NCBI GenBank assembly: GCA_964613305.1
Contig: CAZTII010000003.1
Span: forward strand, 1 to 59,930
Source: CAZTII01 sp964613305
GTDB taxonomy: Bacteria > Bacillota_I > Bacilli_A > Erysipelotrichales > Erysipelotrichaceae
Direction: 5' to 3'
Length of the DNA: 59,930 bases
A program made the position numbers and the translations under genes. The notes under the pieces were generated by a model. The model was not told the DNA's origin, did no database searches, and was given only the letters and a program-made list of their open reading frames with translations. Positions 26,532 to 34,822 of the stretch are shown here, piece after piece (position 1 is the first letter of the stretch; every line of letters starts with the position of its first letter).

Positions 26532-27071
26532 ATGACAAAAAAAATAAGTATTACCGTTATTAGTTTGTTACTATTCGCTAATATATTATTATCCTTCTAT
26601 TCTATTTTTCAATCTGACAAAAAACAAGTAAAATCAGCAGCTGTTGAAACAACCATTACATTAGAATACGAAAGCCTTCATGACTATTTAATCAATAGTG
26701 GAGAAGCTTCAACCCATTATTTATTCTTTTGTTCCTCAACCAACCAAGACTGCCAATATATTGAAAACACCGTATTAAAAAGTATTGAATCAAAAGATCC
26801 AACTGCATTATCGTATATTGAATGGGTCGATATTACTGAACTAGAAAAAAACTTTACAACGATACGATTAAAAGATGAATGGGGAATCAACAACTATCCT
26901 GCCTTTGTCAGTGTCACAATAAAAGATAAATCCGTCACTGTCAACAACATGCTTCAATACAACAGTGAAAATCCAATGAGCGTTCAAGACATTAAAATGT
27001 GGATGATCAACAATAAAATATGGTCAGGTTTAATTGAACAAGGAGACCAACAAATCATCGTTCCAAAATAA
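26532..27071 (+). CDS. membrane-anchored thioredoxin-like protein with altered active site
   Basis: 179 residues with an N-terminal membrane helix at about 5-26. The thioredoxin-like core follows (HYLFFCSSTNQDC near 62-74, cis-proline region NNYPAFVSV with Pro123). At the usual CxxC place the sequence is NQDC: Asn71 stands for the first Cys and Cys74 remains, while a second Cys sits four residues earlier (Cys67). Ordinary disulfide exchange through CxxC is therefore not possible. AGGAGG precedes the ATG and a terminator follows. The role is unknown; an envelope redox or chaperone function is inferred from the fold. Confidence 0.7.
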   Translation: MTKKISITVISLLLFANILLSFYSIFQSDKKQVKSAAVETTITLEYESLHDYLINSGEASTHYLFFCSSTNQDCQYIENTVLKSIESKDPTALSYIEWVDITELEKNFTTIRLKDEWGINNYPAFVSVTIKDKSVTVNNMLQYNSENPMSVQDIKMWMINNKIWSGLIEQGDQQIIVPK

Positions 27072-27092
27072 AAGCACAATTGTGCTTTTTTT
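27070..27092 (+). terminator. terminator of the thioredoxin-like gene
   Basis: The AAAAGCACAA/TTGTGCTTTT palindrome followed by T, starting in the stop codon. Confidence 0.85.
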
Positions 27093-27130
27093 AATGGACC
27101 GTTAATTAATCATATACATTCGATCACAAC

Positions 27131-27160
27131 TCTAAAAAAGTTGGAATTTTATCCAACTTT
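27131..27160 (-). terminator. terminator of hpf
   Basis: On the minus strand AAAGTTGGA-TAAAAT-TCCAACTTT followed by T, six bases after the hpf stop. Confidence 0.85.
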
Positions 27161-27166
27161 CACTTA

Positions 27167-27694
27167 TTATTCAGTTTCGATTAAACCATAACCGCCACTA
27201 TGACGACGGTATACAACACTCACTGTATCTGTTTCTGAATCAGTGTAAATAAAGAAACTATGACCAAGCATTTCCATCTTCATAATTGCTTCTTCCATAT
27301 CCATCATTTCAGCTTTAATTGTTTTTGTTTTAACAGGAATATCTACCTCTTGGAGAACTTTTGTATCTTCTTCAATAAATGCTTTTGCTAATTTATCTTT
27401 ATGTTTTCTAGATAAACGCGTTTTTTGTCTTCGGATTTGATCTTCTAATTTATCAATACTTAAATCAATTGCTGCGTATAAATCTTCATGAACAACTTCA
27501 CTACGCAACTGTCCAACACGTGTTGGGATAGTAACTTCAATTTTTTGGGAGTTTGGATACACCCTTACCACAACCCTTGCAATTGTCTCTGGATCAATCA
27601 ACAAGTACTTATCCAAAAATGATAGCTTGTTTTCAATCTTTGAACGCATCGCATCCGTTACTGGTACATTTTTTCCAACTATTTCAAATCTCAT
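27167..27694 (-). CDS. hpf: long-form ribosome hibernation promoting factor
   Basis: 175 residues from the ATG at 27694, chosen over an upstream TTG because AGGAGG lies eight bases before the ATG. The N-terminal S30AE domain (about 1-100: MRFEIVGKNVPVTDAM..., DLYAAIDLSIDKLEDQIRRQKTRL) binds 30S. The C-terminal dimerisation domain (about 115-175, GHSFFIYTDSETDTVSVVYRRHSGGYGLIE) lets one protein form 100S dimers in resting cells. It is a monocistronic gene. A TATAAT box lies upstream on the minus strand (plus 27721-27726 region), with no clear -35. Confidence 0.94.
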   Translation of the reverse strand: MRFEIVGKNVPVTDAMRSKIENKLSFLDKYLLIDPETIARVVVRVYPNSQKIEVTIPTRVGQLRSEVVHEDLYAAIDLSIDKLEDQIRRQKTRLSRKHKDKLAKAFIEEDTKVLQEVDIPVKTKTIKAEMMDMEEAIMKMEMLGHSFFIYTDSETDTVSVVYRRHSGGYGLIETE

Positions 27695-27752
27695 AAACAA
27701 ATCCTCCTCTGTTACATTTATTATATCAAATATTTATAGTTTTGAAAGATAT

Positions 27753-27776
27753 GTTCATAAATTTCATGAAATGAAC
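27753..27776. repeat. 24-base imperfect palindrome upstream of hpf
   Basis: A perfect 12-base palindrome ATTTCATGAAAT (27761-27772) is bounded by GTTC (27753-27756) and GAAC (27773-27776). It lies just after the pilin gene stop and about 60 bases before hpf, so it could be an operator for hpf or a weak terminator for the pilin gene. Confidence 0.55.
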
Positions 27777-27779
27777 ACA

Positions 27780-28784
27780 TTATTTCTTTTTCCATTGACC
27801 CTCTTTATATTCATATGTTCCGGATCCATTGTTCCCCAATGCAGTATCAAAATCAGTTTTTCGACCATCAATAGAAATATTAAAGCCGCATTCACCATTA
27901 GGTATTTGATATCCATCACCTATTGTGATTGTCGTTAACTTATTAAAATTTCCCGAAACGGCACCAGCACCGATAGAACAATTTTCCCCAATTGTTAAGG
28001 AAGTTAACTCATTGTTATTATTTGATATGGCATAATTGCTTATCGTACTGTTATTACCAATGGCAATTGATTCACACTTCGAATTATAAAAAGAACCCTT
28101 ATCCAACTGTGCGTTTTCACCTAATGATACTGTCTTTATTGGCGTATTTTCAAATGCCCAACCTTCCACCTTTACATAGTTTGGCAGTTCAACGTTGTCA
28201 ATTGATGTAGAGCCTTTAAAACTAGTTGGTGAGATAATAAATGGATTATCTTTTGTGTAATTAGAAGATAAATTAGTGATGATTAAATTGTTCAATTCAT
28301 ACTTTTGATTCTCATTTAATTTAAACCCTTTAATCATTTCTTTAAAATCAGTTCCATTAAAAATAATATCTTTTTCCATAGGTCCTAACAAAACACCAGT
28401 AATCCAACCGTCTTTAATGGTAAAATCACTTGATTTCGCCGTATTTGGCGTACTAATCCATTGATTAATATCCTCTTTCCATTTAAAAACATAGTTTTTT
28501 CGTGCACAGTTAGGAAGAGCTGCACTTTCATTTTCACTAATGATTCGATATCGTTGAATATCAGAAAGTGTATCTTTAAACATCACTGGTATTTCTTGAT
28601 CTAATTTTACAGACGTCATTGTTGTCATTGTATTAAGTTGTTTAACATTGTTTTCATCGACTACTTTTTGAGCATGAACAACATAACCAAGTACCGAAGG
28701 AACTAGTATTAAAGCCAAAACAGCCAATATTGAAATAACCACAATTAACTCAACTAAGGTAAATCCTTTATTTTTCTTCATCAT
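27780..28784 (-). CDS. type IV pilin-like prepilin with BspA-type leucine-rich repeat tail
   Basis: 334 residues. The N-terminus MMKKNKGFTLVELIVVIS is a classic prepilin leader: cleavage after Gly7, Phe8 and Glu12 (position 5 of the mature protein), then a hydrophobic helix. About residues 200-300 repeat the unit L-x-x-(L/I)-x-I-G-x-N (KTVSLGEN, SIAIGNN, SLTIGEN, TITIGDG), as in BspA-like LRR_5 proteins. No prepilin peptidase, assembly ATPase or other pilin is in the window, so export depends on genes elsewhere. It is single-gene with its own promoter. An adhesion role is inferred. Confidence 0.82.
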   Translation of the reverse strand: MMKKNKGFTLVELIVVISILAVLALILVPSVLGYVVHAQKVVDENNVKQLNTMTTMTSVKLDQEIPVMFKDTLSDIQRYRIISENESAALPNCARKNYVFKWKEDINQWISTPNTAKSSDFTIKDGWITGVLLGPMEKDIIFNGTDFKEMIKGFKLNENQKYELNNLIITNLSSNYTKDNPFIISPTSFKGSTSIDNVELPNYVKVEGWAFENTPIKTVSLGENAQLDKGSFYNSKCESIAIGNNSTISNYAISNNNNELTSLTIGENCSIGAGAVSGNFNKLTTITIGDGYQIPNGECGFNISIDGRKTDFDTALGNNGSGTYEYKEGQWKKK

Positions 28785-28803
28785 ATCACCACTTTTCGTT
28801 GTT

Positions 28804-28832
28804 ATTATATTACAACGACATTGTGTTGTCGA
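28804..28832 (-). promoter_or_regulatory. promoter of the pilin-like gene with an inverted repeat in the spacer
   Basis: TCGACA (28832-28827) and TATAAT (28809-28804) on the minus strand have 17-base spacing. The inverted repeat CGACA-N6-TGTCG (28816-28831) covers the -35 and part of the spacer, suggesting a bound regulator. Confidence 0.65.
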
Positions 28833-28847
28833 TATTTTGATGTTTTT

Positions 28848-30317
28848 TTATTGTATTAATTCATTTAGCCATTCATATAATTTTACTAAGGCAAGAGTAT
28901 CCATCGAACAATATTGAAGTAACATCTCTCTTGTTTCTTTTGTATCAAACTGTTGATTGCGGTCTAATTGACGCCATTGAATAACCGCATCAACTCCTTT
29001 CGCTATTTGCAAATCATTGTAATATCCTTCACTGCTTAAAGCCCCCATAACGCTTTTTAGGGAGTATTGTCCTTTCATCTTAATCGCATACACAACACCC
29101 ATAATAAAGGGGTCAGACATGTCTTTAAGGCGCTTTATCGCGTTTTTTAATGGTTTAGTATACTGTTTATTTCTTTTCATCATTTCATTTAAACGTAACA
29201 TTTCTGCACCAAAAGCATTATAAGAAAAAATCGTTCCTTTTTTAGGTAAATCACGAATTAATTGTTGGATTAATTCATCACGACAATCACCAGTTCCTAA
29301 ATATTCTTTATGAATAAGTTCATTATGTTCATTTAAAATATGAAGAGAATATTGAAACGTAAGAGCCTCATTCGCTTTCATTCCTTCATATGGTGGTATC
29401 ACAAAACTATCCCATTCAAAATCTAAAAAACTAATAGGATAGTTAATATCTTCTAACCAAAATTTAAGCGCTAATCGATCATAAAAAATGCCGCTTTCTG
29501 TTTGACTTGCGCGTATTTGCGCATACTGTTGTCTAGTACCTTCCACTAGTTGTAAATTAACGTTTTTAAGTGATTCAATGCCTTCATCTTTCATTTTCAC
29601 TTTATTGTGACTATTGATTAGCGTTAAGATGGAATCATCTTTATCTTCATGAATCATCGGTTGACACAACTGTGAATACGAACATTGTTTATGTTTTGTA
29701 CACAAGACACTATGATCAATTTCACTTCTACTTAAAGCTACTACTTCATCCATTTTTTTAACAACAGGATTAATACGATGAGCTTTCTCTAAAAGAACCT
29801 TTTTTATTCTTCTACCTTTTTTTTCAGAATCAGTATAAAAAGAAGAACTCATAAGTAAACATCGAGTAGGATTTAGGGTGTCTTGGCGGATATAATTACT
29901 ATTAACATGAATAATATCAATCGATTCAATATCGATAGAAAGTTGTAATAAAACCCACACATAATGACTTAAGCTATTCACTTCATTTTCTTTCGGAAAA
30001 AGAGAAGAACTTGTAAAATACACTTTCCAACCACTTTCACCTTTTACCATAATTGGAATCTTAACACGAAGTGATTGCGCTTCAAAACGCGCATCCACTA
30101 AAGCAGTGTATTGTTTCATTTTTTCAAACGTTTGTTCATTTTTGTCAGATGATGTCCCTAAATAATACTCATTCAATTGTAAAAATTGCACAGCTAAAAG
30201 AGTTAAATCAACATCCAAGCGACAATTATAATTCTCACGCTCATCATGATGATGATAACTTAACCAGAACATTTTAGGACATTGAGCATATTTTTTTATA
30301 TCTCTAACATGATACAT
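28848..30317 (-). CDS. DUF2779 protein: Cas4-like Fe-S nuclease region plus DEDD exonuclease domain
   Basis: 489 residues from the ATG at 30317, just after the aminopeptidase stop; the longer frame would run into that gene. The first cysteine lies in AQCPKMFWLSYHH (near 13) and three more in CTKHKQCSYSQLC (about 215-227). This is the spread 4-Cys pattern of Cas4/AddB-type Fe-S nucleases. The C-terminal half has RNase H-like DEDD exonuclease motifs: FLDFEWDSF, FSYNAFGAEMLRL, and YCSMDTLALVKLYEWL. It probably degrades nucleic acid ends, in repair or RNA processing. It is the last gene of the ATP-grasp/M29 operon. Confidence 0.82.
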   Translation of the reverse strand: MYHVRDIKKYAQCPKMFWLSYHHHDERENYNCRLDVDLTLLAVQFLQLNEYYLGTSSDKNEQTFEKMKQYTALVDARFEAQSLRVKIPIMVKGESGWKVYFTSSSLFPKENEVNSLSHYVWVLLQLSIDIESIDIIHVNSNYIRQDTLNPTRCLLMSSSFYTDSEKKGRRIKKVLLEKAHRINPVVKKMDEVVALSRSEIDHSVLCTKHKQCSYSQLCQPMIHEDKDDSILTLINSHNKVKMKDEGIESLKNVNLQLVEGTRQQYAQIRASQTESGIFYDRLALKFWLEDINYPISFLDFEWDSFVIPPYEGMKANEALTFQYSLHILNEHNELIHKEYLGTGDCRDELIQQLIRDLPKKGTIFSYNAFGAEMLRLNEMMKRNKQYTKPLKNAIKRLKDMSDPFIMGVVYAIKMKGQYSLKSVMGALSSEGYYNDLQIAKGVDAVIQWRQLDRNQQFDTKETREMLLQYCSMDTLALVKLYEWLNELIQ

Positions 30318-30318
30318 A

Positions 30319-31548
30319 CTAAATACAGAAATTCCCCTCTTTAAATAATTGAATATGCTGATTATCATACGTAATACCAACAACATTCATACAAGCACTA
30401 CCAAACATAAAATCTTCATGCGCCATCGATTGATTTGATTGGCGCTCAAGAAGTTGTTCACTAGTCAGCGTATCACCATCTTTAATACACGTCGGATAAG
30501 AAGCTCCTAATGCCATATGACACGATGCATTTTCATCAAACAATGTATTATAAAATAACACATTCATTTGTGAAATTGGTGTTTCATGAGAAATCAATGC
30601 AATTTCACCTAAATAAGAAGAACCTTCATCTAATGACAATAAATTAGCTAAAACATCGTGTTCTTTTTCCGCATGAAAATCAACTACTTTACCATCTTTA
30701 AACACAAAACTAAAATTTTCAATGCATTTTCCTTGATAATTAAGTGGTTTTGTCGCTACAACTACCCCATTTACACCGTTTCTTTTCGGTGTCGTAAATG
30801 TTTCTTCAGTTGGTAAATTTGGATTAAACTCCACATTATCAGCGTTTTTCTCACTACCACCACACCAACGATGACCTTCCACTAAATCAACCATACAATC
30901 CGTACCTAAACTGTTTTTAAAATGAAGGGTTTTAAAATTATACTTATTTAATTGTTCATTATAATACGCTAGTTTTTTATTGTGATCCTTCCAACATTGG
31001 ACAACATCATTATCTTCTTCAATGCGTACACTTTTAAAAATAGCTGACCATAATTCTTTCATCGCTTCTTCTTCACTTAACTCAGGAAACACTGTTGTTG
31101 CCCACTGCTTATTTGGATAAGCGATTACACACCATTGACCAATATTGTTCATCGTATAATAACGAAATGGCTGCATCGCTTGCGACTGCGCCATGGACAC
31201 CTCTTGTAATTTATTCGCATCAATGTGCTTTAAATTACCGACAACATCACTGACAATGTGTAAAAAACAACCTTTTTCTTCCACCGCATGTTTTTGACGT
31301 TCAATAACCCATGTTGCAATATCTTTTAAACGCTTAGTTTCTTGGTATTCATAATGATACTTTGTAATTAAAGCATCGCTATAGCGAACTTCTACTTCAC
31401 CAGCTCCTACTTCATACGCTTCTTTAACACATAGTTGCACAAACTCATACGCTTCTACTGGTGCACTAATAACTAACAATTGTCCTTTTTGAACATTAAC
31501 ACCCATTGTAACCGCAAGCTTCGCATATTTTTCTAAATACGATTTCAT
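30319..31548 (-). CDS. M29 family aminopeptidase (AmpS/PepS-like)
   Basis: 409 residues from the ATG at 31548, which overlaps the preceding stop as ATGA and has GAAGGAGA before it. M29 signatures: LPTEETFTTPKRNGVNGVV, the acidic/His metal region GEIALISHETPISQ and FYNTLFDENASCHMALG, and MAHEDFMFGS near the end. It is a cytoplasmic metallo-aminopeptidase with broad N-terminal residue specificity. It is co-translated with an ATP-grasp ligase, so it may trim or recycle the product of the ligases (inference). Confidence 0.93.
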   Translation of the reverse strand: MKSYLEKYAKLAVTMGVNVQKGQLLVISAPVEAYEFVQLCVKEAYEVGAGEVEVRYSDALITKYHYEYQETKRLKDIATWVIERQKHAVEEKGCFLHIVSDVVGNLKHIDANKLQEVSMAQSQAMQPFRYYTMNNIGQWCVIAYPNKQWATTVFPELSEEEAMKELWSAIFKSVRIEEDNDVVQCWKDHNKKLAYYNEQLNKYNFKTLHFKNSLGTDCMVDLVEGHRWCGGSEKNADNVEFNPNLPTEETFTTPKRNGVNGVVVATKPLNYQGKCIENFSFVFKDGKVVDFHAEKEHDVLANLLSLDEGSSYLGEIALISHETPISQMNVLFYNTLFDENASCHMALGASYPTCIKDGDTLTSEQLLERQSNQSMAHEDFMFGSACMNVVGITYDNQHIQLFKEGNFCI

Positions 31549-32387
31549 ACAATCTCCTTCTTTATCCACTGCATATACAATACAGCCATATCTATATCCG
31601 TATGTTCATACACCATACGTGATCCAACCACATCTTCTAACTCATTAAAATACCATTGATTTTCATCAACAATAAAATCAAAACCAACAAAATCATACAT
31701 TCTTTCTGAAAGAACGTCATTTAATTTTAGTTTGATTGTTTCATCAAGTTCAACAACAGAAGCTTTTCCGCCTAAGCTAAAATTAGCTTTAAAACCACTC
31801 ACCGCTTCTCGTTTCATCGCTAAACAAATTTTTGAACCAACAACATACACTCTTATATCTACTGCTTTTTCACTAGCGATTTCTTGTATTATACAATCAT
31901 TATTCGAAAATTGTTGGCGCATGCTTTCAAGATGTTGTTCGTTCACCACAATTTCTACTTCTTTGCCACCATGGCCACCAACACTCTTTATTACAAGTGG
32001 ATACGATAAATAAGTGCTATCACTATCCTTTGGTAATAACGTTGTTGTAAGGCACGGAAAATAACGTTTAAAATACACATGCGATTTTCCTTTATGATTA
32101 GCTACATCAGTGACAAAACTACTATTAAACACACGTATGTTCATACTTTCAAAAAATTGAGAAATTAAGCTATCACGAGTTCGATTAATAACAAAATCTA
32201 CTTCGTCAAGTTGTTGATTTTTACATACTATTCGCTGTGTTTGATGTTCAATAATAAACTGACATTCCTCTTTAATCAACAAGAGTAGCTCCATTGACAT
32301 CGCTTTACTAACATCAATTAAATGTTGAATAAACCACGTATTTTTTTCAGCATCGCAACGATTATATATTAAATATCCTTTAACCAT
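31545..32387 (-). CDS. RimK-like ATP-grasp ligase, copy 2
   Basis: 280 residues from the ATG at 32387, which overlaps the upstream stop and has GAGGAAA before it. The N-terminal Rossmann part begins MVKGYLIYNR. ATP-grasp elements follow: SYPLVIKSVGGHGGKEV near 130-145, IQEIASEKAVDIRVYVVG, AMKREAVSGFKANFSLGG, and metal-binding FNELEDVVGSRM near 255-265. It should couple ATP hydrolysis to peptide or amide bond formation. It is clearly a diverged paralogue of the gene just upstream, but its metal site reads NELED instead of EVNSN. The substrate is unknown. Confidence 0.87.
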   Translation of the reverse strand: MVKGYLIYNRCDAEKNTWFIQHLIDVSKAMSMELLLLIKEECQFIIEHQTQRIVCKNQQLDEVDFVINRTRDSLISQFFESMNIRVFNSSFVTDVANHKGKSHVYFKRYFPCLTTTLLPKDSDSTYLSYPLVIKSVGGHGGKEVEIVVNEQHLESMRQQFSNNDCIIQEIASEKAVDIRVYVVGSKICLAMKREAVSGFKANFSLGGKASVVELDETIKLKLNDVLSERMYDFVGFDFIVDENQWYFNELEDVVGSRMVYEHTDIDMAVLYMQWIKKEIV

Positions 32388-33258
32388 AAATTTCCTCAAT
32401 GATATGATCAAAAATATAATCTGCTACATTTACTCCTGTACACTTATAACAATTAATAAAATGTGCATTCGAATTCACTTCACAAAGTATTGGTTTTCCA
32501 TCATCACCATATAAAATATCAACACCACAAAAATCAAGATTAAGTGCTTTAGACGCATTAATAGCGCATTGTTTCCAGTCATCACTTAACTCAATCTTCT
32601 TCATTGTTCCACCCAACGTAATATTCGCTCTAAAATCATGATCATTGTTTCTTTCCATCGCAGCGACAACTTTATCTTTTACAACATAGATACGAACATC
32701 TCTTCCTTTACTACTTTCAATGAATTGTTGATAACAATGTGGTTTATTCCATATTTCACAATATTTATCAATTAATTGTTGGCGATTTTCAATAAAATAC
32801 ACTTGTTCACCAAACGATCCAAATGCCTCTTTAATAATCATTGGATACGATAATTGTTGTTCCACCTTCGCTAAAAAAGCGCGATTATCATGATATACAA
32901 ACAATAATGGCGCAAAAATAGTCGTTGGAATTGGTAGATGATATCGCGATAATTGTTGATATGTTTTAATTTTATCATCGCATAAAGCAATGCTTGAAGC
33001 ACGATTAAACACGCGTAAACCACTTAATTCCATCGTTCTAGCTAATATTACATCTTTATCTAAAAACAACACAAAATCTGGTTTTCTCGCATGATCAACA
33101 ACAATACGATTATCACCATCACACATCATTAATACTTCTTCATTCGTCAAAAGCGTTAATGAAATATTTTTTCTAACGGCACTCTTTATAATAAATTCAT
33201 TCATATCATGAAATTTTTTACTTTGTAAACTACCATTGCATATTAGCCAACCATTCAT
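32380..33258 (-). CDS. RimK-like ATP-grasp ligase, copy 1
   Basis: 292 residues with Shine-Dalgarno TAGGAGAAAA. It starts MNGWLICNGSLQSKKFHDM. ATP-grasp motifs: SYPMIIKEAFGSFGEQVYF, QQFIESSKGRDVRIYVV, AAMERNNDHDFRANITLGGT, and the metal-binding LCEVNSNAHF as in RimK (carboxylate-amine ligases that add Glu or other amino acids). First of a four-gene operon with a second ATP-grasp ligase, an M29 aminopeptidase and a nuclease. Candidate products are gamma-glutamyl or other amino-acid-tailed molecules or a modified protein; none can be chosen from sequence. Confidence 0.9.
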   Translation of the reverse strand: MNGWLICNGSLQSKKFHDMNEFIIKSAVRKNISLTLLTNEEVLMMCDGDNRIVVDHARKPDFVLFLDKDVILARTMELSGLRVFNRASSIALCDDKIKTYQQLSRYHLPIPTTIFAPLLFVYHDNRAFLAKVEQQLSYPMIIKEAFGSFGEQVYFIENRQQLIDKYCEIWNKPHCYQQFIESSKGRDVRIYVVKDKVVAAMERNNDHDFRANITLGGTMKKIELSDDWKQCAINASKALNLDFCGVDILYGDDGKPILCEVNSNAHFINCYKCTGVNVADYIFDHIIEEIYG

Positions 33259-33324
33259 ACCTTTTCTCCTAAAAAAACTCCATTACAATTGTACCATACA
33301 ATACAATGCAATAGAGTCATTATT

Positions 33325-34143
33325 TTAATTCGCAGCGATTACGCTACCATCACTATATGTTTTACTAATAAATTGTTTTACTTCTTCTGATTTTAATACT
33401 TCAATTAATGCCAAGATATTCTTATCTTGTTCATGACCTTTTTTCACCGCAACGATGTTTACATAAGGGTTAGTAGCATCCGCTTGTTCCAAAATAATCG
33501 CATCTTTTGTTGGATTTAAGCCAGCACCAATTGCATAATTACCATTAATAGCGACTAAATCACCTTCTTTTTGTTGGTATGATAACGCTAATAACTCTGG
33601 TTTAATTTCAATAAATTTAATGTTTTTTGGATTACTTTCAATATCACTTACCATTGCACTCATCGCATCCACACCTTTTTTAAGCGTAATAACTTGAGCT
33701 TTATCAAGAATTGATAAGATACGACCATGATCACTAATGGAATTACTAATAACAATCGTAGCACCATCTTGTAATTCAGAAATATCTTTAATCTTTTGTG
33801 AATAAAAACCAAATGGTTCAATATGAATACCAGCTACATTACTAATTTCATACTTATGTTCAGAAACTTCTTTGTTAAAAAATGGAACGTGTTGGAAATA
33901 ATTCGCATCAATTTCACCCGCATTAAGTGCTTTATTAAAAATATAATAATCATCCAATACTTTTACTTCCAACTCAATGTTATGTTTTTCTTTTAAAATC
34001 GGTTTCGCAAATTCTAATATTTTAGAATGTGGATCAAGAGTAGCTGCCACAGTGAGTTTGTTAGAAACTTCTTCTTTTTTAGTACATGATGTTAGTGAAA
34101 CAACTAGTAGTAATGCTGCACAAAGCAATAATAATTTTTTCAT
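33325..34143 (-). CDS. metQ: methionine ABC importer binding lipoprotein MetQ
   Basis: 272 residues from the ATG at 34143 (AAAGGAGAG just before); an upstream ATG lies in the metI coding region. The signal peptide ends in a lipobox with Cys20 (SLTSC). NlpA/MetQ family features follow: VAATLDPHSKILEFAKPIL, NAGEIDANYFQHVPFFNKE, and GINAGLNPTKDAI-like ligand-site residues. It binds methionine at the cell surface and feeds MetNI. The T-box ahead of metN controls all three genes. Confidence 0.94.
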   Translation of the reverse strand: MKKLLLLCAALLLVVSLTSCTKKEEVSNKLTVAATLDPHSKILEFAKPILKEKHNIELEVKVLDDYYIFNKALNAGEIDANYFQHVPFFNKEVSEHKYEISNVAGIHIEPFGFYSQKIKDISELQDGATIVISNSISDHGRILSILDKAQVITLKKGVDAMSAMVSDIESNPKNIKFIEIKPELLALSYQQKEGDLVAINGNYAIGAGLNPTKDAIILEQADATNPYVNIVAVKKGHEQDKNILALIEVLKSEEVKQFISKTYSDGSVIAAN

Positions 34144-34156
34144 TTTTTCTCTCCTT

Positions 34157-34822
34157 TTATCGTTTATCGATTTTCTTTGACACCTTATCACCAATACCTT
34201 GAATGATAAATACAATGACTAGTATTAATACCGTCGCTAAAACAAGGGTAGGATTGTTACGACGAACAAGTCCATATAAATACGCTAATTGTCCTAAACC
34301 ACCAGCACCAATAGCTCCTGCCATGGCGGTATACGAGACAAGCGATATCCCACAAACACTAATTGCCGATACGATGGCCGGCATCGCCTCAGGCAAATAC
34401 ACCTTAGTAATAATTTGCCATGGCGTTGCCCCCATCGCTTTACTTGCTTCTACTGTTCCTTTATCCACTTCCGTAAAGGCAATCACACACATTCGTGCAA
34501 AGAATGGCGATGCCGCAACTATCAGAGAAGGTAAGGCCGCTTTAGCACCTAACATCGTATGCACTAATAGTTGCGTTAATGGAAGTAATAAAAACATTAA
34601 AATAATAAATGGTATAGCACGAAATAAATTTACAATAAAATCAACTGCTTGATTGATGATTTTATTTTCAAATAATCCACCACTACTTGTAATAAGAAGT
34701 AAAATACTAATGAATAAACCAATGATGCATGACACTAATAAAGAGAAAAATGTCATAAACAATGTTTCTTGTAATGCCAACAACATTTGCATCAAATCAA
34801 TTTTTTGTATCAATGCCATCAT
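34157..34822 (-). CDS. metI: methionine ABC importer permease MetI
   Basis: 221 residues with five to six membrane helices. EAA-type loop: EASKAMGATPWQIITKVYLPEAMPAIVSA near 115-145. The ATG overlaps the metN stop by four bases (ATGA) after GGTGG, and metQ follows after 13 bases. Confidence 0.94.
   Translation of the reverse strand: MMALIQKIDLMQMLLALQETLFMTFFSLLVSCIIGLFISILLLITSSGGLFENKIINQAVDFIVNLFRAIPFIILMFLLLPLTQLLVHTMLGAKAALPSLIVAASPFFARMCVIAFTEVDKGTVEASKAMGATPWQIITKVYLPEAMPAIVSAISVCGISLVSYTAMAGAIGAGGLGQLAYLYGLVRRNNPTLVLATVLILVIVFIIQGIGDKVSKKIDKR

Noticed and set aside
27753..27776. CodY box upstream of hpf
   Set aside because: The palindrome TTTCATGAAA has two central bases, while the CodY consensus has one (TTTCWGAAA), and the flanks do not match well.
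34203..34652. A 149-residue frame on the plus strand
   Set aside because: It is antisense to metI, whose family motifs are unmistakable; no ribosome site or family resemblance supports it.
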